From assembly GCA_963801715.1 (NCBI GenBank), contig CAWDGB010000005.1, forward strand, positions 248,001 through 312,000: DNA of 64,000 nucleotides, in the 5' to 3' direction. The notes beneath the pieces are model-generated. The model saw only the letters and a program-made list of their open reading frames with translations. It had not been told where the DNA came from and did not search any database. Shown here one piece after another: positions 33,783-40,978 of this stretch; position 1 is the stretch's first letter; every line of letters begins with the position of its first letter. The position numbers and the translations under genes were made by a program. This stretch comes from CAVVJA01 sp963801715 (GTDB lineage: Bacteria; Actinomycetota; Actinomycetes; Mycobacteriales; Jatrophihabitantaceae).

Positions 33783-34616
33783 TCACGACCGATACGTCGA
33801 ACTACCGGGCTTGACGGCGCGAACGATGGCCGCATGCATGCCTGGCGCTGCTTCGTGGGTGAAGCTGACCTCGGCGTCGACGAAGCCTGCTGCGATTAGC
33901 CCATCGAGATATTCCTGGCGCGACAGGGCACCGGCGATACAACCGACATAGCTGCCACGAGCGGCCCGGTCGGCTGGGGTCACGTCGTCTTCGGCGACCA
34001 CGTCGGAGACGCCGATACGCCCACCTGGCGCAAGCACTCGGTACATCTCGGCCAGCACCGCGGGCTTGTCGACGGACAGATTGATCACACAGTTCGAGAT
34101 GACCACATCGACTGCGCCGTCGGGCAGTGGCACGTCCTCGATGGTGCCCTTGAGGAATTCCACGTTCGTCGCACCGGCCTTGGCCGCGTTCGCCCGAGCA
34201 AGGGCAAGCATCTCGTCGGTCATGTCCACCCCATAGGCAATGCCAGTCTCGCCCACCCGACGGGCCGAGAGCAGCACATCGATCCCGCCTCCGGAACCGA
34301 GATCGAGCACCCGTTCGCCGGGACGCAACTCGGCTACCGCCAGCGGATTCCCGCAGCCCAGGCTCGCCGCCAGCGCCTCGGGCGGCAGCTCGCCTTGCTC
34401 GTCTGCGCCGTATAGGCCGGCGCCGAACGAGTCATCGACCTGAGCGGACGCGGGTCCGCATGACCCGGTCGAGCAACACCCGTCGGACTCGGCCGTGGTC
34501 GAGCCGCAGCATCCCTCCGCGGCCAGCGCGTCGCTATTCGTCCTGCCCGCGGTCACCGCCAGTGCAGCCGCCGCGTAGCGGTCCCGAACCTGCTCACGGA
34601 GCTGAAGATCGGCCAT
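33783..34616 (-). CDS. arsM: Arsenite S-adenosylmethionine methyltransferase
   Basis: A 277-residue class I methyltransferase. The SAM motif is VLDLGSGGGIDVLLSARRVG; LPDGAVDVVISNCVINLSVDK and YVGCIAGALSRQEYLDGL hold two of the conserved arsenic-binding Cys. The N-terminus carries extra pairs (GCCGST, GCCSTGSCG). ArsM methylates arsenite to less toxic, volatile or more easily exported forms. The start is ATG 34616 (MADLQLREQVRDRYAAAAL). It is divergent from the ArsR gene at 34700 across two palindromes. Confidence 0.9.
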   Translation of the reverse strand: MADLQLREQVRDRYAAAALAVTAGRTNSDALAAEGCCGSTTAESDGCCSTGSCGPASAQVDDSFGAGLYGADEQGELPPEALAASLGCGNPLAVAELRPGERVLDLGSGGGIDVLLSARRVGETGIAYGVDMTDEMLALARANAAKAGATNVEFLKGTIEDVPLPDGAVDVVISNCVINLSVDKPAVLAEMYRVLAPGGRIGVSDVVAEDDVTPADRAARGSYVGCIAGALSRQEYLDGLIAAGFVDAEVSFTHEAAPGMHAAIVRAVKPGSSTYRS

Positions 34617-34637
34617 CACAACTCCCATCGACAAACT

Positions 34638-34667
34638 TCGATGCGTCGAGCATCATCGATGCATCGA
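34638..34667. promoter_or_regulatory. Tandem 12-bp palindromes between arsM and arsR
   Basis: TCGATGCGTCGA (34638-34649, one mismatch) and TCGATGCATCGA (34656-34667, perfect) are near-identical inverted repeats with centres 18 bases apart, within the 83-base gap between divergent starts. This is a strong candidate operator for the adjacent ArsR. Confidence 0.65.
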
Positions 34668-34699
34668 CGGATGTCAATACGTAGTGCCAGAATGGTGGC

Positions 34700-35053
34700 A
34701 TGCCTACGGAGCGGCTGCCCATGGCCAATAGCGGCGTGGCGGCCTGCTGCGTCCCGCTCACCGGCGACGTCATCGAGATCGAGGACGCCGAGCAGCTCGC
34801 CCATAGATTCAAGGCGCTCGGCGATCCCACCCGAGTGCGATTGCTATCCCTCATCGCCGCGTACGACGAGCGGGAAGCCTGCATCTGCGACCTCACCGAG
34901 CCGGTCGGCCTCTCCCAGCCGACCGTCTCTCACCACATGAAGCAACTGGCCGACGCCGGCCTCGTTACCCGCGAACAGCGCGGCAAATGGGCCTATTACC
35001 GGATCGTCGACGACGCACTCGCCTCCCTCGCCGTGGCCATCACGCCCCGCTGA
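34700..35053 (+). CDS. arsR: ArsR-family arsenite-responsive repressor (Corynebacterium type)
   Basis: A 117-residue winged-helix regulator. The Cys pair in VAACCVPL near the N-terminus (residues 16-17) and CICDL in the middle match the three-Cys arsenite site of the Corynebacterium glutamicum ArsR, unlike E. coli ArsR whose Cys lie on the recognition helix. SQPTVSHHMKQLADAGLVTREQ is the DNA-binding helix. It should leave DNA when arsenite binds. ATG 34721 is a possible later start. Confidence 0.88.
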   Translation: MPTERLPMANSGVAACCVPLTGDVIEIEDAEQLAHRFKALGDPTRVRLLSLIAAYDEREACICDLTEPVGLSQPTVSHHMKQLADAGLVTREQRGKWAYYRIVDDALASLAVAITPR

Positions 35054-35113
35054 GCGTGGATCGCAGCGGGCTGGGACTTGAGCCTCACCCACGTCCATCG
35101 GAAGGATGCGGGC

Positions 35114-35569
35114 ATGGCGCATGACCCGGTTCATGACGAGGAGGTCGCGGAGGTCACCCACCTCACCGCGGAGGCCGCGTCGGCGTTGATCCGCGGCGAC
35201 ATCCGCAGGTACCTGACGTTCATCGGGCACGCGGACGATTACACGCTTCTGCCGCCCTTCGGAGGGGAGCCTAGACGCGGTTTCGATTCCTCGGACGAGG
35301 CGTTGGAAGCCACCGCGCGCTTCTTCCACGGCGGCGATGCGGACGTCGAGGTCGTCGAGGCCTACGCGTCCGGCGATCTCGTCGTCCTTGTGGTCATCGA
35401 ACGGCAGCACGGTGAAGTCGGCGACCTCCCGGACCAGGACTGGTCCCTGCGAGTGACCCTCGTCTTCCGGCGGGAGGGAGGCGGGTGGCGGCTCGCACAC
35501 CGGCACGCGACCCCGCTAGTCCATCCGATCAGCCTCGAGCAGGCGGCCGCGCTCGCCCGCGGCTCGTAG
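35114..35569 (+). CDS. SnoaL/NTF2-like protein of unknown function
   Basis: A 151-residue protein from ATG 35114 (MAHDPVHDEEVAEVTHLTAE) with GAAGGA about twelve bases upstream. The alpha-beta cone fold of the NTF2/SnoaL group is suggested by the N-terminal helix (AEAASALIRGDIRRYLTF), DLVVLVVIERQHGE and the final LVFRREGGGWRLAHRHATPL. Members include steroid isomerase-like and polyketide cyclase-like enzymes and many orphan proteins. It lies beyond the arsR gene but with no evident link to arsenic. Confidence 0.75.
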   Translation: MAHDPVHDEEVAEVTHLTAEAASALIRGDIRRYLTFIGHADDYTLLPPFGGEPRRGFDSSDEALEATARFFHGGDADVEVVEAYASGDLVVLVVIERQHGEVGDLPDQDWSLRVTLVFRREGGGWRLAHRHATPLVHPISLEQAAALARGS

Positions 35570-35610
35570 GTGAGGGACCGCGTCGCAGAATCAGGGGTCC
35601 GGTCGGCGAC

Positions 35611-35991
35611 TCAGTCCACGAGTTCGACGTCAAAGGGACCGTGGAAGATGAGCACGAACAGGCAGGGACCATCAGCGGTGGCCTGATGGCGCATGCTCGT
35701 CTGTCCCGGGAAGTGGACGTAGGACCCGGGGCCGACGACCCGGCTGCCGGTGTCGAGCTGGCCTTCGAGGACGACCATGGTGTGCGCCGCGGTATGACGG
35801 TGCGCGCGGCCCCGGACGCCCTGCGGATATCGGACCAGGTAGTGCTCCTCACCCGAGGTGGGGTCCTCGAACAGCAGGCGGATCCCGATCGGCTGGTCGT
35901 ACACGGCGGCAGCCGTGGCGTCCTGGGGGGCAGCGAGATCCAGCGCGGCCAGGCCATCGACGACGACCGGCTGGTTCAGGTCTGCAGGCAC
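35611..35991 (-). CDS. Single-domain cupin protein
   Basis: A 126-residue cupin. The first cupin motif is GRAHRHTAAHTMVVLEGQL (two His plus a downstream His/Glu), followed by GSYVHFPGQTSMRHQATADG for the second motif. Metal-binding His appear in both. Cupins of this size bind small ligands or act as dioxygenases; none can be specified. The GTG start at 35991 has little ribosome binding sequence. It faces the SnoaL-like gene tail to tail. Confidence 0.75.
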   Translation of the reverse strand: MPADLNQPVVVDGLAALDLAAPQDATAAAVYDQPIGIRLLFEDPTSGEEHYLVRYPQGVRGRAHRHTAAHTMVVLEGQLDTGSRVVGPGSYVHFPGQTSMRHQATADGPCLFVLIFHGPFDVELVD

Positions 35992-36059
35992 GAGCTTGGA
36001 TGATGCCAGGTGGAAGGTCGTGCATTGGGTCGTTACCAGCCTTGCTCGCGACTGCGTGC

Positions 36060-36872
36060 TCAGATCGAGCTGATGGCGCCGCCGTCAACCGGGATCATCG
36101 CGCCCGTGATGTAGGACGCGGCGGGGGAGAGCACGAACGCGGCCGCTCGTCCGAACTCTTCGGGCTCGCCGTATCGGCGCAGCGGGATGCGCTCGGACAG
36201 GCGGGCGCGTACCTCATCGGGATCGCCGCGCAGGGCATCAAGTTCGCGGACCCTGTCGGTGGCGATCCTGACCGGCAGCAGCCCGTTGACCCGGATCCCG
36301 GCCGGGCCGAGTTCACCGGCGAGCGTCTTGACCACCCCGGCCAGACCCGGGAACAGCCCATTGGAAATGGCCAGTTCCGCGAGCGGCACGCGTACCGACG
36401 AGGCCAGCACGAAGACGATCGAGGCGCCCGCGCCGGTGATAGGGCCGGCCACCGCACCGCCGTCGCCCCGGCCGCCAAGATCGGTCGCGAGAGTCCGGGC
36501 GAGCCGGACGGCGCCGAGGAAGACGCTCTCGAACGCGGACCGCCACGCTTGGTCCGTCGTGGTCGCGACGGTACCTGTCGGTGATCCGCCCACGCTGACA
36601 AGCGCGCCGTCCAGGCGGCCGAAACGGTCTCTGGCCGCCGCAATCAGCCGGCCCGGGGTAGCCGGATCGGCGTTATCCGCGACGACCCAGGCGGCAGCGC
36701 CTGCGGCGGCATTCTGCGAGAGGCGTGTCGCGGCCGACGAAGCCGTAGCCTCGTGCGGAGCGCTGAGCATCACGTGGGCTCCGTCTGCGACAAGCACCTG
36801 CGCTGCCGCGAACCCAAGACCGCGGCTGCCGCCGGTCACAAGGTAAACCCGGCCGCGCAATCCAAGATCCAT
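36060..36872 (-). CDS. Atypical short-chain dehydrogenase lacking the catalytic Tyr-Lys pair
   Basis: A 270-residue Rossmann-fold SDR. TGGSRGLGFAAAQVLVADGA is the NAD(P) motif, and a GxxxRxNGLLPVRI strand leads to the C-terminal GAMIPVDGGAISSI. The Ser of the active site is in FVLASSVRVP, but the expected Tyr-X3-Lys is replaced by Asn-X3-Pro (ISNGLFPGLAGVV). Some atypical SDRs of this type occur in actinobacteria. It may therefore bind cofactor without classical dehydrogenase chemistry, or act as a regulator or isomerase. Confidence 0.8.
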   Translation of the reverse strand: MDLGLRGRVYLVTGGSRGLGFAAAQVLVADGAHVMLSAPHEATASSAATRLSQNAAAGAAAWVVADNADPATPGRLIAAARDRFGRLDGALVSVGGSPTGTVATTTDQAWRSAFESVFLGAVRLARTLATDLGGRGDGGAVAGPITGAGASIVFVLASSVRVPLAELAISNGLFPGLAGVVKTLAGELGPAGIRVNGLLPVRIATDRVRELDALRGDPDEVRARLSERIPLRRYGEPEEFGRAAAFVLSPAASYITGAMIPVDGGAISSI

Positions 36873-36950
36873 CGGGCTATTGTGCTCGGCCCTTATCGCG
36901 GCCGAGTACCTAGCAGATCGAAAAAACCAAGATCCGGCTAACCGAAGTCT

Positions 36951-39857
36951 CTACGGTTTCGGGGGATTACCGCGCGTTCGGTTTTCGGCTGTGACGCTAC
37001 GCGCGGCCGGTTCGTGCTGGGCGGCCATTCTGGCGAGTTCGATGCGGGAGGAGATCTGGAGTTTGGTGAAGGTGTGGCGGAGGTGGGAGGAGACGGTGTG
37101 CGGAGATAGGAAGAGTCGCTCGCCGATCTGGCGGTTGGTCAGGCCGTGGGCGGCAAGCTGCGCGACCCGCACCTCGGATTCGGTCAGCCCGCTCCAGCCA
37201 GCTTTGCGCCGTTGCGAGCCGACGCGGCGGCGAACACCGAGGTCGCGCAGCCTTCCCCGGGTCCGGGCGGCGTCCCGGGTCGCGCCCAGGTGTACGTAGG
37301 ACTCGAAGGCTTCGCCTAGCCATTGCACGGCGCTGCTGCGGTGCCCGCGGGTCGCGGCGTGCGAACCAGCGTCCTCCAGCGCGGAAGCCAGCGCCAGCGG
37401 ACGCACGCCGGAGCGGTGGCGTTCGACGGCGGCTGCCAGTACGTCGAGGTTGCCGTTGAGCAGCCCCCGGGCGTGGGCCGCGACGCCGGCCATGGTTGCC
37501 GTGGCGGGGTGGTCGGCGGCGCGCCGCTCGGCCCGCTCGACGGTGTTCAGCGCAAGTGCCCGGTCCCCGGCGGCGAGCGCGATCCGGACTAGCTGGGTGT
37601 CGTCGGTGATGTCGCGCGGCAGGCTGGGCAAGCCGCTGCCCGGCTCGTCGTCGTCGCCGGTCGTGATGTAGGCCAGCGCCCGGGCCGGGTCGCCATGGGC
37701 GGCCGCCTCCAGCGCCCGCAGCCAGTTGAGCGACTGGCGCATGCTGGGAAGCCGCTGGTCGAGCCGTTCGGCTCCGAGCTGGTGTGCTGCCGCAACCAGG
37801 CGGTCGTCACCGGTGTGCAGCCCGATTCGGCCGAGGGTCAGTAGACCGGCAGCGTTGGCCACGTTGGCTCCTCCGACGTCGGCCATCGCGAGCGCGGCGT
37901 CCAGGTTCGCCCGGCCATCGTCGAGGCGGCCGGCCTGGAACAGGTGGCGACCGCGCCAGGCGAGCCAGATGTGCACGGCCCAGGCCCGTCCCGCCCGCTC
38001 GGCGGCGGCCAGTCGCAGGTTCGACTCCGCCAACGCCGTGTCGACGCCGTCCAATATGGCCTGGGCCTCACAGCGCCATGCGGCGGCGACGTCCGAGCTG
38101 GGATCCTCCGGACCGCGGGGTTGTCCCGGAGGGACCGCGTCGATGATCTCGATCATCCGCTCGTACCGCTCCTCGGCATACTCGAGCACCGCGACCGCGG
38201 TGCTCAGCGGCAGGTCCGCGCTGCGCTCGCCGGAGGTACGGATGGCGTCCGCGGCGAGACCGGCCACCCGGGCGGCTTCCCGGTAGTAGCCGCTGGTCGC
38301 CAGGTTGTGGGTTAGCCGGACCAGGTGCTGGGCGCGCAAACCGGGCGGGACGCCGTCGAGCGCGAGCGCCCGTCGGTTGTCCTCGGTGCGGTCGCCGGGT
38401 GAGCGGGAGAACATCATGGAGAGGTTCAGCCGGACCTCCGCCTCTTGCTCCGGCGGCAGGGCCCGTTGGAACTCCCGCGCGGCCAAGGCCGTAGCCTCGG
38501 CCGGCCGGCCGGCGGCGTGCAGCCGCAGCACCGTCTCCGCGACCAGCGCGCCGCGGTGCGGGTCGTCGACCCGCGCCAGCTGTAAGGCGCGTGCGCTGAT
38601 GTCCGCGGCCGCCGCTGGCTGGGTCCCAGCCAACTCCGCCGCGGCAGCCCGCAGCGCGGCGATCGCGGCCGCGTCACCGGGACCGGAGCTGGCCAGCAGC
38701 AGGGGCGCCACCTCCGTGGCACTCGCCCCGGCACCGAGCAACACCTCCGCCGCGTGCCGCTGCAGTGCCACCCGCATCGACGCCGGGATCGTCGCCAGGA
38801 CCGCCTCCCGGACCAGGTCGTGCCGGAACTCCAACCTGCCGTCCACCTCGGCCACCAGGTCCGCGCCCATCAACTCGGCGAGCGGCCCGAGCAACGCCGG
38901 AGGCGAGCTGCCCCCGACGAGCGCGAGCCGGTCGACGGAGAACCTGCGCCCGAGCACTGCTGCTAGCTGCACTGCCTCCCGGGCCTCGATCGAGATGCCG
39001 TCCAGCCGGTCCCGCATGCCCTCCCGAACGCGGGACGGCAAGAGGTCATCGAGCAGTTCGGCGCGGCCGTGCTCGACCCGGACTAGCCCTTCCTCCCGCA
39101 ACCCGTCCAGCAACTCCACGAGCAAGAACGGATTCCCGCCGCTGTGCCCGGCCAACCGCAGCAGGCGGGGATCGGCCTGCGCGTCGAGCCGGTCGGCGGT
39201 CACCTCGGAGACGGCCTTGGCCGGCAGCGGGCCGAGCGGTAGCCGCACCGCACCGACTTCGAACAGCCGGGTGAGCGTGCTGCGCAGGTCTGCGCTGGCG
39301 GCCGACGACCGGACCGCGAGCACCCACAGGATCGGGACGGGTGCCAGCTGCGGCACCAGCGTCCGCAGCGCCAGCAACGTCGCCGAATCGGCCCACTGCA
39401 CATCATCGATGACCAGCAGCAGCGGCTCCTGCAGCGCCGCCTCTTCCAGCAACGCCTCCAACTCCTGCAACAACCAGTACCGCTGATCCGGCCGCGGATC
39501 CAACGCCAGCAGCCGCTGCGCGCTCAGCAGCGGCGCGGACCCGGAGTGCAACGCACCCAGCAGGCATGACAACGGAGCGACCTGATCGGCCTCATCCGCC
39601 TCACCCCGGGCCACCCGCAGCCCAGCTGCCGCGGCGAGGCGGAAGGCCTCCGCGACCAGGCGGCTCTTGCCGATGCCCGGCGGCCCCTCCACTATCACCA
39701 CAGCGCCTCTGCCCGCCCGCGCGTCTGCTATCCGGTGCGCCAGCACCGACAACTCGTCGTCGCGGCCGCGTATCGGGCGGCTGCCGCCGCCGGCGTGCGC
39801 CTGCTCGCCGCTTTCGGACACGAGCGTGAGGGTTCCCGCACACCGGACAACGGTCAA
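36951..39857 (-). CDS. LuxR-family ATPase transcriptional regulator (LAL type)
   Basis: A 968-residue regulator. The N-terminal ATPase carries Walker A EGPPGIGKSRLVAEAF and Walker B LLLVIDDVQWADSATLLALR; a long TPR-like helical array fills the middle; the C-terminus is a LuxR HTH (LTESEVRVAQLAAHGLTNRQ and LFLSPHTVSSHLRHTF). Such LAL proteins sense a metabolite or maltotriose-like ligand in an ATP-dependent way and activate nearby genes. The start is a TTG at 39857 or a GTG at 39821. No obvious target is adjacent; it lies 408 bases from the divergent sigma factor gene. Confidence 0.85.
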   Translation of the reverse strand: MTVVRCAGTLTLVSESGEQAHAGGGSRPIRGRDDELSVLAHRIADARAGRGAVVIVEGPPGIGKSRLVAEAFRLAAAAGLRVARGEADEADQVAPLSCLLGALHSGSAPLLSAQRLLALDPRPDQRYWLLQELEALLEEAALQEPLLLVIDDVQWADSATLLALRTLVPQLAPVPILWVLAVRSSAASADLRSTLTRLFEVGAVRLPLGPLPAKAVSEVTADRLDAQADPRLLRLAGHSGGNPFLLVELLDGLREEGLVRVEHGRAELLDDLLPSRVREGMRDRLDGISIEAREAVQLAAVLGRRFSVDRLALVGGSSPPALLGPLAELMGADLVAEVDGRLEFRHDLVREAVLATIPASMRVALQRHAAEVLLGAGASATEVAPLLLASSGPGDAAAIAALRAAAAELAGTQPAAAADISARALQLARVDDPHRGALVAETVLRLHAAGRPAEATALAAREFQRALPPEQEAEVRLNLSMMFSRSPGDRTEDNRRALALDGVPPGLRAQHLVRLTHNLATSGYYREAARVAGLAADAIRTSGERSADLPLSTAVAVLEYAEERYERMIEIIDAVPPGQPRGPEDPSSDVAAAWRCEAQAILDGVDTALAESNLRLAAAERAGRAWAVHIWLAWRGRHLFQAGRLDDGRANLDAALAMADVGGANVANAAGLLTLGRIGLHTGDDRLVAAAHQLGAERLDQRLPSMRQSLNWLRALEAAAHGDPARALAYITTGDDDEPGSGLPSLPRDITDDTQLVRIALAAGDRALALNTVERAERRAADHPATATMAGVAAHARGLLNGNLDVLAAAVERHRSGVRPLALASALEDAGSHAATRGHRSSAVQWLGEAFESYVHLGATRDAARTRGRLRDLGVRRRVGSQRRKAGWSGLTESEVRVAQLAAHGLTNRQIGERLFLSPHTVSSHLRHTFTKLQISSRIELARMAAQHEPAARSVTAENRTRGNPPKP

Positions 39858-40264
39858 GAGCGACCCAAGCCGGCAGTACGCATTCCAGGTGACCGGAGCC
39901 GGCTGCCCACCTGCATGAACGACTCCCCCGTGCGGATCCGCGGCCGGTTAGCCATCCCACGCCTGGCCGGTCCGTTCGGGCGGGAAGGCATAAGGAATCA
40001 GGCGAGCATGCGGTGCGTGGACCGGTAGGGCAGGACCACAGTGAACGCAAGACCACCTAACGGTCGGAGACCAGTAATGATCAGGTATAAGGACCGGGCC
40101 ACGATCGTTCGTATGGGCGGCCCGCCCGGGGGCATTTGCGTCGGGGTCGCCGCCCGGGCGCCGGCCGGGCCCGGCTGCGGGGGGCGGTGGCTTCCGGCCG
40201 GCCCGGTGGTTGGTCTCTGCGTGAGACCGGCCGCGCCGTGGCCGGCAGTCCGTGAGGGCCGGGC
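39858..40264. other. 407-base gap between the LuxR ATPase and the sigma factor
   Basis: No gene is recognised; frames here lack ribosome binding sites. Small GGTC/GACC inverted repeats occur at 40062-40072 and 40212-40228. The right half is extremely GC-rich. It must contain two divergent promoters, but I cannot point to the elements with confidence. Confidence 0.4.
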
Positions 40265-40786
40265 ATGACCGCGGTACTGGTCGGGGGTGAGTCCGATCAG
40301 CTGCGCGCGTTGCACGACCGGCACGGGCATGCCCTGTGGTCCTACGCGGTCGGACTGACCGGTGGGGACCGTGGCAAGGCCCAGGACGTTGTGCAGGAGA
40401 CCTTACTTCGGGCCTTGCGCAACCTAGCCGGGCTGGAACAACTCGGCGGTTCCGCGCGTGGGTGGTTGTTCACCGTCGCCAAGCGCATCGTCATCGACGA
40501 ATGGCGGGCAGCGTCTCGCCGGCCCGAGGTGTCAACCGACCGGGTTCCCGAGCAGCCGGTGGCAGATACCGCGCAGCAAACCGTGGACCGGCACCTCGTG
40601 CGTAGCGCGTTGCGGACGCTGTCGAGCGAGCATCGGCAGGTGCTGTTCGAGTGCTATTTCCGCGGCGCCTCGGTGGCCGAGGCCGCCTCGACCCTGGGCG
40701 TGCCAGCGGGCACCGTGAAGTCCCGTACCCACTACGCGCTGCACGCCCTGCGACAGGCAATTGACGCCATGGGAGGCGTCGCCTGA
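40265..40786 (+). CDS. ECF sigma factor (SigL-like), no adjacent anti-sigma gene
   Basis: A 173-residue sigma-70 family protein with region 2 (LWSYAVGLTGGDRGKAQDVVQETLLRALRN, cited as AQDVVQETLLRALRN plus WLFTVAKRIVIDEWRA) and region 4 (FRGASVAEAASTLGVPAGT then VKSRTHYALHALRQ). The size is that of the extracytoplasmic-function group, closest to SigL-type proteins from memory. SigL and most ECF factors are followed by a zinc-finger or membrane anti-sigma gene; here 192 empty bases and then an oppositely oriented gene follow. So control must come from elsewhere. Confidence 0.85.
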   Translation: MTAVLVGGESDQLRALHDRHGHALWSYAVGLTGGDRGKAQDVVQETLLRALRNLAGLEQLGGSARGWLFTVAKRIVIDEWRAASRRPEVSTDRVPEQPVADTAQQTVDRHLVRSALRTLSSEHRQVLFECYFRGASVAEAASTLGVPAGTVKSRTHYALHALRQAIDAMGGVA

Positions 40787-40978
40787 GAACGACCGATCGG
40801 TCTAACACGACGACGCCGACATCCTCGGCGCGCTATCCGAACGGACCGTGCTTGAGGCACTTTCGCTGGTAATAGCGGCAAGACAATGTCTGACAGCCAC
40901 TGATTGTTCATGCCGTTCTTTTGACCAGGCCCTGTGAGTGCTTCTCGCACGTAGTCGCACGAGTCGGTTGACGTCGGC

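Noticed and set aside
40791..40802. GACCGATCGGTC palindrome just after the sigma gene
   Set aside because: A 12-base palindrome of this kind is expected now and then in GC-rich DNA, and it is not placed near a start codon.
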